Source: an uncultured Bacteroidia bacterium
GTDB taxonomy: Bacteria; Bacteroidota; Bacteroidia; Bacteroidales; UBA932
Assembly: GCA_902767355.1 (NCBI GenBank)
Contig: CACXHG010000121.1
Coordinates: forward strand, 1-29,481
Direction of reading: 5' to 3'
DNA length: 29,481 nt
Shown: piece after piece, positions 1 through 7,987 of the stretch
Position numbering within the stretch: position 1 is the stretch's first letter
How the letters are laid out: the number at the start of each line of letters is the position of its first letter
The notes under the pieces: generated by a model
The model's input: only the letters and a program-made list of their open reading frames with translations
Databases searched by the model: none
What the model was told of the DNA's origin: nothing
Made by a program: the position numbers and the translations under genes

Positions 1-435
1 AACTTCCGCCGCCGCGGCAACGCTGCATACAACGGCCGCACCGGCTATGTGGTGCTGGACGGCGAGCTGGCCCTGAGCGCAGGTCCGCAGTCCGGAAAGT
101 GGAACCGCATGGAGCCGTCGCTGCCCGACACCCTGGTCACCAGGGACATTTTCAAAATGTGGATAAAGCATGATGCGGCCAAGGTCCACAGCAGCGAGGG
201 CGACACTTACGCCTACGCCATACTGCCTTGCAGCAAAGCCTGCCGCATGGCCCGCAAGCCGGCTGTGGAGATACTCTGCAACACATCTGACTGCCAGGCG
301 CTGAGGCATCGCGGCACAGTCGTCGCCATATTCCACCGCGCCGGCGAGATAAGCTGCAGCCGGATGCGCCTGGGCGCCACGGAGCCCTGCATCGTAATCC
401 GCAGGGGCAAAAAAGAATATCGACAAAAGATATAA
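1..435 (+). CDS. C-terminal part of a probable family 8 polysaccharide lyase (5' end outside window)
   Basis: The reading frame is open from base 1 to the TAA at 433-435, so 144 C-terminal residues are visible and the start lies upstream of the window. The segment resembles the C-terminal beta-sandwich of family 8 polysaccharide lyases (hyaluronate, chondroitin and xanthan lyases): a GYVVLDG strand, a GKWNRMEPSLPD stretch, then TRDIFKMWIKHD followed by TYAYAILP, which matches the family pattern of F.LWIDHG...YAY.V.P. The catalytic Asn/His/Tyr/Arg residues of this family lie in the missing N-terminal half, so activity and substrate cannot be judged. It is followed after 51 nt by a thioredoxin lipoprotein and then a SusC/SusD pair, which fits a secreted glycan-cleaving enzyme of a polysaccharide utilisation locus. 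The family call is from pattern memory only. Confidence 0.72.
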   Translation, partial: NFRRRGNAAYNGRTGYVVLDGELALSAGPQSGKWNRMEPSLPDTLVTRDIFKMWIKHDAAKVHSSEGDTYAYAILPCSKACRMARKPAVEILCNTSDCQALRHRGTVVAIFHRAGEISCSRMRLGATEPCIVIRRGKKEYRQKI

Positions 436-486
436 CATATTACATATTTTTTGTTAACATTGCGACGATTATTTACTACACCAATT

Positions 487-1728
487 ATGAAAAAATTACT
501 CCTTTTCGTAATTGTCCTGGCAGCTGCTGTATCCTGCCAAGACAAGCAAATCACTATTAAAGGCCACGTCAAATTCACGGAGCCCGGCATGCAGATGGCA
601 CTGTACCGCTGGGGCGACCACGTGAAGGACACTGTTGCAGTGGTGGACGTGGATGAGAACCAGAACTACGCCATAACTGCTTCCATAGCCGAGCCGGGTG
701 TATATTTCCTGGACTGCGGTCACTGGGAGAGGGTTTCTCTCTGGGCAGAGGACGAGGACATGACCATCGATTTCCGCGGTATCGACACTGCGCGGGTCAA
801 GATCAAGAACCCTCCGTTCGTGCTCATCAAGGGCAGCCCCAAGAACCAGCTGATGAACGACCTCAACTTTAACAATCACCGTAACTATCAGACGATGATT
901 GCCATCTCGCAGGCTGCCTACGGTGCCAACTTTGCCTCCGGCCTGGACAAGGACAATCTCACCAAAAAGCTCTACGACGCAAATTACGCCGACCTCAAGG
1001 CACGGGAGAAATATCTTCTGGAGCGCTACTCGGACTGCCCGAGCGTACTGGCAGTGATTGCGATGCTCGACCCCGTGGCAGACGAAGAGCTCATAGGCTC
1101 CGCACTGGACAAACTCGAGCAGGCCCACCCCGGCTACAAACCCGCCGCAAAGATGCGTGAGGACGTTGCAGCCAGGAAGGAGAGCATAATGAGGATGATG
1201 GTCGGCCAGCCGGCCCCCCTGTTCAAATGCCCGAGCGCAGACGGTACCGAACTCGGCCCCGAGGACTTCCGCGGCAAACTGCTGCTGATAGACTTCTGGG
1301 CATCGTGGTGCGGCCCCTGCCGCGGCGAAGTGCCCAACCTCAAGAAGACCTATGCCCAGTTCAAGGACAAAGGCGTGGTATTTTTGAGCGTCTCAATTGA
1401 CAAGAGCGAAGAGGCCTGGAAAAAAGCCATGGCCGAAGAAGGCATGGAGTGGCCCCAGGTGCTCGCCCCCAAGGCCGGCGCCGAGGTCATGGACAAGTAC
1501 CAGTTCGGCGGCATTCCTTTCATCATTCTCCTGGATAAAGAAGGCAAGATCGTGGCCAAGAACCTCCGCGGCGAAGCCATCGGCAAGACCATAGGCGACC
1601 TGCTGGACGGCTACATGCCCGGAGAGAGGGAGAAGGAAAAAGAAGCGAAGAAAGCCGCCGAGGCCGTTCCCGCCGCAAGCATGGGCGCCGGAATGATGAT
1701 TCCCGCCACCCCCATCAAACGTCAGTAA
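487..1728 (+). CDS. TlpA-like thioredoxin-fold lipoprotein, probably with DUF4369 N-terminal domain
   Basis: The 413-residue protein has a lipoprotein signal peptide with lipobox AVSC, Cys17 being the lipidated residue. The N-terminal third (about 20-130) is a beta-rich region of the DUF4369 type (starts ITIKGHVKF). A helical linker follows, then a TlpA/AhpC-TSA thioredoxin domain (about 240-390) with the redox motif WCGPC (Cys275, Cys278), the FRGKLLLIDFWASW strand before it, and GGIPFIILLDKEGKIV carrying the cis-proline. The tail is highly charged (EREKEKEAKKAAE) and then Ala/Met/Pro-rich. Such proteins are envelope-anchored thiol-disulfide oxidoreductases. I chose ATG 487 because it begins a clean signal peptide. 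A TTG start at 451 would put 12 non-hydrophobic residues in front of it. It lies 51 nt after the lyase gene and 36 nt before the next gene, so it is probably co-transcribed. Substrate unknown. Confidence 0.88.
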   Translation: MKKLLLFVIVLAAAVSCQDKQITIKGHVKFTEPGMQMALYRWGDHVKDTVAVVDVDENQNYAITASIAEPGVYFLDCGHWERVSLWAEDEDMTIDFRGIDTARVKIKNPPFVLIKGSPKNQLMNDLNFNNHRNYQTMIAISQAAYGANFASGLDKDNLTKKLYDANYADLKAREKYLLERYSDCPSVLAVIAMLDPVADEELIGSALDKLEQAHPGYKPAAKMREDVAARKESIMRMMVGQPAPLFKCPSADGTELGPEDFRGKLLLIDFWASWCGPCRGEVPNLKKTYAQFKDKGVVFLSVSIDKSEEAWKKAMAEEGMEWPQVLAPKAGAEVMDKYQFGGIPFIILLDKEGKIVAKNLRGEAIGKTIGDLLDGYMPGEREKEKEAKKAAEAVPAASMGAGMMIPATPIKRQ

Positions 1729-1764
1729 CCCAACCAACATAAACCTTTTAAATCCTTAATCACA

Positions 1765-3237
1765 ATGAAAAAACTGTTTCCTTTGGTTGCACTTGTGTGC
1801 TTCGCAATGGTTCTGTGGGGTTGCCACAAACCACAGGATGATCCTTTCGGAATCCTCACCTTCTCCCTCACCATGCCCAACGGGCAGACTGTAGAATGCG
1901 TTGTTGACCAGGAGGCCAAGACCATCGTCAACACTGCGGATCCCGTCGAGCCGGATATGCCCGAGTCTCAGTATGTGATGAAGATTAACTACACCGCCAC
2001 TCTCGAGACCGAGGTCAAGATGGGCGGCGAAGTTGTAGAAAGCGGCGTTACCACTGCGGATTTCTCCGCTCCCGTCACAATCGTGGCAGTAAAGGGCGAC
2101 AAGGAAATCAGCTATACCGTAACCCTGACAGAGGACGCCAACGACGCCAGCCAGACCTCCGGAAAGAGGGTCAACTCCAACATGACCGGCTCCGGCTTCC
2201 CTTCTGCAGCATGGTTCGACGTGACGATGTTCAAGGGTGAGTTCTACGCCATCACTTCTACTTATCCCGAAGGGACGGCAGTCGATAACCACGCACTTTA
2301 CGATGTTTACAAGTCTGCTGACGGCATTGCATGGCAGAAAGTCAATACCAGCATAGCTGTAACAGGAGCTTTCGGCGCCAGGCTGGTTGTGTTCCAGGAC
2401 AAGCTTTGGGCCTACGGTGGCGGGCGCTACTATGGAATTGACGAAGACGGAAACGACCCTGAACAAGGATGGATGCCCGGACCCGAGATCTCCGGACTGT
2501 ACCTCAGTTCATCTCCTGACGGAGAAGATTGGGCTGCTGAAACTGTCGTAGACGACAGCTATGCCTTCAACGGGTACGTAGATCCACGACTTATTGTCCA
2601 GGGCGACCAACTGACCTATATGGGCGGCCTCGGATGTGTATTCGGGATGTTGCAGCGATCTTACAATGTAGCAACCAGCAGTGACGGTGTAACATGGACT
2701 CCCGTTGAGGGTGCAGATAAGACCGCCAATGCGGCAAGATCTTTCTGCAGCCCTTTGTACACCTTCAAGGGCAAGACATTCGTTGCTGGAGGTATCCAAA
2801 ATTTTGTCGGCCCTCAATATGCACAGACTGCAGTTTACAGCACAACTGACGGCGGCTTGACCTGGACCGAAGAGACTGCCGACGGCGGATTCGGCGCAAT
2901 GTGGAATATGCGCGTTGCCGGCACAGATGATGTTCTCTATATGGTAGGTGGTGAATATCACGTACCCACCGGAGAAGTCGATGACAAGGGCAATCCAATC
3001 TATGAACTTGCCCTGTCCAACAAGATTTTCCGCTCTACCGACGGCGTCAATTGGACCGAACTTACTGGCGAGAACGCCATGCCCGACACCTATGTCGGCC
3101 GCTCACGTCCCTGCCTTGTTGTGGACGGCGATATGCTCTGGATATTCGGCGGACGTGGCATCTGCTCAGGTTTCTACGGCGCTCCCGATGCGGCTGACGA
3201 AATCATCTTTGACACCTGGAAGAAGAAAATCAAATAA
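1765..3237 (+). CDS. surface lipoprotein with DUF6242-like N-terminus and Kelch/BNR-like beta-propeller
   Basis: The protein has 490 residues. It begins with a lipoprotein signal (VLWGC, Cys20). Residues about 25-130 form a beta domain resembling the immunoglobulin-like N-terminal domains of Bacteroidetes lipoproteins (ends in EISYTVTLTED). Residues about 150-490 carry repeated blade motifs: YKSADGIAWQKV, SSSPDGEDWAAE, TSSDGVTWTPV, STTDGGLTWTEE and FRSTDGVNWTEL. Each resembles the S-x-D-G-x-x-W turn of BNR/Kelch propellers, and LWAYGGGR, TYMGG, FVAGG and LWIFGGRG are Kelch-type GG motifs. No sialidase catalytic set is evident, so I read it as a glycan- or protein-binding propeller on the cell surface and not an enzyme. 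It sits between the TlpA-like gene and susC (10 nt gap), the place where PULs often encode an extra surface glycan-binding lipoprotein. The DUF6242 assignment is by resemblance only. Confidence 0.78.
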   Translation: MKKLFPLVALVCFAMVLWGCHKPQDDPFGILTFSLTMPNGQTVECVVDQEAKTIVNTADPVEPDMPESQYVMKINYTATLETEVKMGGEVVESGVTTADFSAPVTIVAVKGDKEISYTVTLTEDANDASQTSGKRVNSNMTGSGFPSAAWFDVTMFKGEFYAITSTYPEGTAVDNHALYDVYKSADGIAWQKVNTSIAVTGAFGARLVVFQDKLWAYGGGRYYGIDEDGNDPEQGWMPGPEISGLYLSSSPDGEDWAAETVVDDSYAFNGYVDPRLIVQGDQLTYMGGLGCVFGMLQRSYNVATSSDGVTWTPVEGADKTANAARSFCSPLYTFKGKTFVAGGIQNFVGPQYAQTAVYSTTDGGLTWTEETADGGFGAMWNMRVAGTDDVLYMVGGEYHVPTGEVDDKGNPIYELALSNKIFRSTDGVNWTELTGENAMPDTYVGRSRPCLVVDGDMLWIFGGRGICSGFYGAPDAADEIIFDTWKKKIK

Positions 3238-3247
3238 ATAACTGCGG

Positions 3248-6200
3248 ATGAAGAAGTTTCTGTCATCCCTTCTGACACTTGTACTTACCACCGTAATCTG
3301 GGCCCAGCAGGTCCAGGTTACGGTGAGTGGTACAGTGACCGACGACAAAGGCCAGCCTGTGGCCGGGGTCGTGGTCTTTGAAGAAGGGTCCTCCAACGCT
3401 ACTTATACAGACGGCGACGGCAAGTATCTCATAAAGATTACTCCCCGGGCGGTCCTCACGTTCTCGATGATTGGCTACGAGACCCACAGGGAAGCCCCCG
3501 GCAACCGCTCTGTATTCAACGTCACGCTCCGGGAAGACACCGGTTTCCGTCTGGTCGAATCGGTGGTGACCGGCTACAGCAGCCAGGATCGCAGAAGCAT
3601 CACAGGAGCCATGAGCTCCGTCAAACTCCGCGAAGAGAAAGCGGCCGGCGCATCTTTGGACCTGCTTCTGGCGGGTCAAGCGCCCGGCGTTTTCGTCTCG
3701 GCCTCTTCCGGCGGCCTTGGCAGCGCCAATCTGCTTGTAATCAGGGGTGTCAGCTCCATCATGGGAGACAACAACCCCCTCTATGTGATAGACGGCGTGC
3801 CCATCTACGGCACCGACCGTGCAGGCAACCTCTCCAGCACCACCGGCGGCTCCATACGCGCCTTCGCGATGGGCAGCATGACCACAGGCGGCGGTTCCCT
3901 GGAATTCAACTCCGACGTCATCGACCAGAATTTTGAAAAAAATCCTTTGGCCGCCCTCAACCCGGACGACATAGAGTCCATCGAGATTCTCAAGGATGCC
4001 TACGCCACCGCCATCTACGGTTCCCGCGGCAGCGCCGGCGTCATCCTCATCACCACCAAGAAAGGGGCGCGGGAAGATGCGCAGGTCACAGTCAACTACG
4101 GCATCTCCTTTGACCGCCCGATAGGAAAACTCCCCGTTCTGGGCGGAGACGAATACGCAAAAATCTACTCCATGTACTACCCCAGCACGGGGTACAAGTT
4201 CAAAAGCGGCATCAACACCGACTGGGTCGATGCCGTGACCCGCACGGCCGTCAGCCACAATATGTCGGCCTCTGTGAACGGCGGCACCGACAAGGTCAAC
4301 TATTTCATCAGCCTCAGGTATTCCGACACCGACTCTTATGTCATCAACAACGACATGCGCAGCTACAACGCCCGCATCAACCTCACATCCCAGGTGAGCA
4401 GGCTGCTCACGGTCGGGGCCAACATGTCGATGACCAAACAGTACAACAATGCCGTAGAGGCCTCCAAGATTTACAATCTCGCGCTTAAAAACGCGCCCAA
4501 CGTCCCCGTTTACGAAGAAAACGGAGCGTATCACTACGGCTTCAGCCCCTACAACTCCATAGGCTATCTGGACGCCTACAACCCGGTTGCCAGCGCCTAC
4601 GACAACCTTTGCGAGCTGCAGGACACGCGCGCCATAGGCAATGTCTATGCCGAGCTCAAACCCCTCAAATGGCTCTCGCTCCGCAGCGAGGTCGGCATGG
4701 ATCTGAGCAACAGCCGCACCTACACCAAGAAGGACGAGCTGCCGGCGTCCATCTCCGCCAGCATCCCCAACAACCAGGCCTCCGAAACCACGAGGAACAA
4801 CTTCCGCTTCGTGACCAACAACACCGCCAACATCAACTTTGAATTTGCCGACAAAAGCTTTCTGCAGGGCGTCATCGGGCAGAGCTACGAGACCAGCGAC
4901 GAATACTCCAGTTCTATCTACGGCTCCGACTTTTTCAGTCCCCTGCTGATAGGCGTCGGCGCCGCCCAGAACAAGCGGGTGACCAACGCAGGCAGCAGCA
5001 AATGGGCCCTGCTGAGCGCCTTTGCAAGGGTGAATTATACCTATCGCCAAAAGTATATCCTCGGCCTTACCTACCGTCTGGACGGCTCGTCCCGCTACAA
5101 CCGCGAGCACCGCTTCCTCAGCACTCCCAGCGTTTCTGCCGGCTGGAGAATTTCCGAAGAGGACTTCGTCAAGAGAAACATGCCCTGGGTCAATGACTTC
5201 AAGGTCCGCGGCTCCATCGGCTGGCAGAGCAAGGATGCCTACAACAGCTACTACGGCGCCCAGGCCACCTACGTCCTGAGCTCCATTCCCTACGGCGGCA
5301 ACGCCTACCTCAAGACCTCCATGCCGGGCAACGTGAACCTCAACTGGGAGAAGACCATCACCTACGACGCCGGCCTGGATGCCATCTTCTGGGACCGCAG
5401 GGTGGAACTCACGCTGGACTGGTACTACCGCAAGACCATAGACATGCTCTTCGCCTCGGACGTACCGGCCTACACCGGCTACACCAAACAGGACCAGAAC
5501 ATCGCCGACATGCGCAACATCGGCTTGGAGATGAGGCTCGTGGCCACCTGGCTTCGGCGCGGCGACTGGGGCTGCCTGACGGCCCTGAACCTGGCGCGCA
5601 ACACCAATAAAATCCTCAAGCTCAACTTCGAGGGCGACCAGCTGGACCAGCTCAACTCCACCTTCAAGTATTACGCCGTGGGCTACCCGGTGGCCCAGTG
5701 GTACCTGCACCAGTGGGCCGGGATCGATCCCGACACCGGCAACCCGCTCTGGCTCTACAACGACGGCAGCAAGAAAACCGCGCCTCCGGCATCCAACTGG
5801 AGCGACTCCAACGGCAACAAGCGGGTGATGGGCACCGCCCTCCCCACTTTCTACGGCGGCATCACCAACACCGTCACTTTCAGGAATCTGGAGCTCACCG
5901 CCCTGTGCACCTTCTCCGTGGGCGGGCGCATCATAAACGCCACCAAGGCGGACCTTATGACCTACACCAGCACCAACGCCTTCAACCTGCACAAGGACAT
6001 CCTCAAGACCTGGCAGATGAAAGGCCAGCAGACGGATGTGCCGGCACTGAGAAACGCCTCCATCATAGGCAACTACGACTACACCGCGGCCGTGACCACC
6101 ACCCGCTATCTCGAGAGCGGCGACTATCTGCGCCTGAAAAACGTGGAGCTGGCGTGGTCCATGAGCCCCTCAATGCTCAAGAAAATCGGCTTCCTGAAGC

Positions 6201-6367
6201 AGTTCAAGCTTTACGTGCTGGCCACCAACCTGCTGACGCTGACCAAGTATTCCGGACTTGACCCTGAGTCCAGCGCCTTCGGTTCTTCGGCCATATCCTC
6301 CGGTTACGATTATCTCACAATGCCGCAGTCCCGCAGCTTCCAGTTGGGGACCCGCATAAGTTTCTGA
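3248..6367 (+). CDS. SusC-family TonB-linked outer membrane transporter
   Basis: The 1039-residue protein matches the usual length of SusC proteins. It has a Sec signal peptide (about 1-19, ending VIWA), a carboxypeptidase-regulatory-like beta domain (about 24-100; GTVTDDKGQPVAGVVV, TYTDGDGKYLI, VLTFSMIGYE), then the plug (about 105-275) with VVTGYSSQDRRSITGA, LLAGQAPGVFVSASSG, YVIDGVPIYG and IEILKDAYATAIYGSRGSAGVILITTK (shown here only as recognised SusC signatures). The remainder is the 22-strand beta-barrel, ending in FQLGTRISF with the C-terminal aromatic needed for BAM insertion. It imports oligosaccharides across the outer membrane with TonB energy and pairs with the SusD lipoprotein, whose start codon overlaps its stop by one base (TGATG at 6365-6369). 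No STN (sigma/anti-sigma signalling) domain is present, so it is probably a pure transporter. Confidence 0.96.
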   Translation: MKKFLSSLLTLVLTTVIWAQQVQVTVSGTVTDDKGQPVAGVVVFEEGSSNATYTDGDGKYLIKITPRAVLTFSMIGYETHREAPGNRSVFNVTLREDTGFRLVESVVTGYSSQDRRSITGAMSSVKLREEKAAGASLDLLLAGQAPGVFVSASSGGLGSANLLVIRGVSSIMGDNNPLYVIDGVPIYGTDRAGNLSSTTGGSIRAFAMGSMTTGGGSLEFNSDVIDQNFEKNPLAALNPDDIESIEILKDAYATAIYGSRGSAGVILITTKKGAREDAQVTVNYGISFDRPIGKLPVLGGDEYAKIYSMYYPSTGYKFKSGINTDWVDAVTRTAVSHNMSASVNGGTDKVNYFISLRYSDTDSYVINNDMRSYNARINLTSQVSRLLTVGANMSMTKQYNNAVEASKIYNLALKNAPNVPVYEENGAYHYGFSPYNSIGYLDAYNPVASAYDNLCELQDTRAIGNVYAELKPLKWLSLRSEVGMDLSNSRTYTKKDELPASISASIPNNQASETTRNNFRFVTNNTANINFEFADKSFLQGVIGQSYETSDEYSSSIYGSDFFSPLLIGVGAAQNKRVTNAGSSKWALLSAFARVNYTYRQKYILGLTYRLDGSSRYNREHRFLSTPSVSAGWRISEEDFVKRNMPWVNDFKVRGSIGWQSKDAYNSYYGAQATYVLSSIPYGGNAYLKTSMPGNVNLNWEKTITYDAGLDAIFWDRRVELTLDWYYRKTIDMLFASDVPAYTGYTKQDQNIADMRNIGLEMRLVATWLRRGDWGCLTALNLARNTNKILKLNFEGDQLDQLNSTFKYYAVGYPVAQWYLHQWAGIDPDTGNPLWLYNDGSKKTAPPASNWSDSNGNKRVMGTALPTFYGGITNTVTFRNLELTALCTFSVGGRIINATKADLMTYTSTNAFNLHKDILKTWQMKGQQTDVPALRNASIIGNYDYTAAVTTTRYLESGDYLRLKNVELAWSMSPSMLKKIGFLKQFKLYVLATNLLTLTKYSGLDPESSAFGSSAISSGYDYLTMPQSRSFQLGTRISF

Positions 6368-7899
6368 TGACTATGAAAAAGTATTTCTTCACACTGATTC
6401 TGACTGCGGTCCTCGCCTCCTGCAACCTCGACCTGGCGCCCGAGAACGTAATGGTGGACCAGACTGTATATTCCGACCCCAAGACGGCGCAGGCGGCCCT
6501 TATGGGCGCCTACGTGCGTATGAACATCTTTCTGGCCGGCGCTCCCGAAGACCAGAACAACTATGCCTACTCTTCTTACTGCTGGCTGGCCGGCGACCTT
6601 GGCACAGAGAATCTCAAGGCCCGCGACGGCGGCTCCAGCAGCGTCATAGCCCTGGAAGAGGGCCAATACGACAACAGTGTCCGCGACGGAGAAATCCTCA
6701 GCAGCTGGCTCAAGGGCTACAACGCCATCGACTATGCCAATAACGTTATCGATGGGGTAAGCCGCTACGGCGATGTGCAGTTGGCCGACAACAAACGCAT
6801 CATCGCCGAGGGCAAGTTCCTGAGAGCATTCGTCTATTTCAACCTGCTCAAGATGTTCGGCGACGGAGCTCTGACCGGCAACGAGAGCGGCCTCGGCCTC
6901 ATCATCCGCGACAAGCCCTACGACGGCTACAACCCCGACCAGATCCAGGCCCGCGAGAGCGTCGCCAAGACCTGGGACTTCATAATCAATGATCTGGAAG
7001 AGGCCCTGCCGGACCTGGGCGCCACCCCGTCTGCCGCCGCCGGCCGCTTTGTGGCCACAGCGCCGGTAGCTAAGGCCCTGTTGTCGCGCATCTGGCTCTA
7101 CCGCGGGAGCTATACCAACGACCGCGAATGCATGGACAAGGTCATCGAATATGCGAGGGAAGTCATAGAATGCGAATCCTACAGTTTCGAAAACCTGTCC
7201 ACGGCCCATCGCAGTTCCATTTTCCCCTCTAACGAATACGACGACGCCCTGGCATCCTCCTACCCCGACCCGGTGGCGAGGTCTTCCGAGATAATTTTCT
7301 ACCAGCCCAGCCGCATCAGCACCGATCTCTACCCCAACGGCACCAGCAGCCCGTATTTCACCAAACGCACCTTCTTTGTGGAAGCGGACTTCCCTTCCCG
7401 CACCTACGCCGCCGGCGACTTGCGGGGCATGGTGGAGGGCTCTTCAGACTGCCTGATAGGCAATGGCAGCGCAAATTACTATCCGACTGACCTTAGCAGC
7501 CTCAAGTACACCAACAACGCCGGTTACGACGATGTCATCTTCATCCGCCTGGCAGAGATCAAGCTGAATCTCGCAGAGGCCCTGGCGCGCCGGGACGGCA
7601 TCACAGAAGAGGCCCTCGGGCACCTGAACGACGTCCGCCGCAGGCCATTTCCGCCTTCCCAAAGGCCTTCGTGGCTCACCGCAGCCGACTTTTCGGGCCC
7701 GGAAGCCTTCATCGCCGAGATTCTCGCCGAGCGAAACCGCGAGCTTGCCTTCGAGAGCCATCGCCGCTGGGACCTGATCCGCACCGCAGGAGCGCTTCGC
7801 AACGCCGCCCTCTCCGATGCCCAAAAGATCCTGCCCATCCCCGACTACGAGATCAACATCTCCAAGGGCGTAATCGAGCAGAACACCGGTTTCCGTTAG
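6367..7899 (+). CDS. SusD/RagB-family glycan-binding lipoprotein
   Basis: The 510-residue protein begins with a lipoprotein signal (TAVLASC, Cys19 from ATG 6367, or Cys17 if the in-frame ATG at 6373 is used). It carries the SusD landmarks: N-terminal LDLAPENVMVDQTVYSD and AQAALMGAYVRM, TPR-like helices (EGKFLRAFVYFNLLKMFGD, AKALLSRIWLYRGSY), and the C-terminal RRWDLIRTAGAL plus ILPIPDYEINISKGVIEQNTGF ending, typical of the family. SusD proteins form the lid on the SusC barrel and capture the oligosaccharide at the cell surface. The start overlaps the susC stop by 1 nt, implying translational coupling. It is the last gene of the + strand operon and is followed by a strong hairpin terminator. 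No residue pattern reveals the glycan. Confidence 0.95.
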   Translation: MTMKKYFFTLILTAVLASCNLDLAPENVMVDQTVYSDPKTAQAALMGAYVRMNIFLAGAPEDQNNYAYSSYCWLAGDLGTENLKARDGGSSSVIALEEGQYDNSVRDGEILSSWLKGYNAIDYANNVIDGVSRYGDVQLADNKRIIAEGKFLRAFVYFNLLKMFGDGALTGNESGLGLIIRDKPYDGYNPDQIQARESVAKTWDFIINDLEEALPDLGATPSAAAGRFVATAPVAKALLSRIWLYRGSYTNDRECMDKVIEYAREVIECESYSFENLSTAHRSSIFPSNEYDDALASSYPDPVARSSEIIFYQPSRISTDLYPNGTSSPYFTKRTFFVEADFPSRTYAAGDLRGMVEGSSDCLIGNGSANYYPTDLSSLKYTNNAGYDDVIFIRLAEIKLNLAEALARRDGITEEALGHLNDVRRRPFPPSQRPSWLTAADFSGPEAFIAEILAERNRELAFESHRRWDLIRTAGALRNAALSDAQKILPIPDYEINISKGVIEQNTGFR

Positions 7900-7934
7900 G
7901 CCGTCCATAGCTCACTATTGTCAACAGCAATCGA

Positions 7935-7965
7935 AAAGCCACTGCCCAAAACGGACAGTGGCTTT
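7935..7965 (+). terminator. bidirectional intrinsic terminator between susD and the convergent adhesin gene
   Basis: Arms AAAGCCACTG (7935-7944) and CAGTGGCTTT (7956-7965) form a perfect 10-bp stem with an 11-nt loop. On the + strand the arm ends in UUU followed by CU; on the - strand it ends in UUUU (7937-7934). It lies 35 nt after susD and 22 nt past the stop of the convergent lipoprotein gene, so it can stop both transcripts. Confidence 0.85.
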
Positions 7966-7987
7966 CTATTTATGGCCCTTGGCCGGA

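Noticed and set aside
451..486. Upstream TTG start for the thioredoxin lipoprotein
   Set aside because: It would add 12 residues ahead of a complete lipoprotein signal peptide. ATG 487 gives a standard MKK start and lipobox.
3263..5992. Long open frame (909 codons) on the - strand opposite susC
   Set aside because: It is the antisense shadow of a GC-rich coding sequence. The translation is low-complexity Val/Gly/Ala-rich with no recognisable domain, whereas the + strand frame is an unmistakable SusC.
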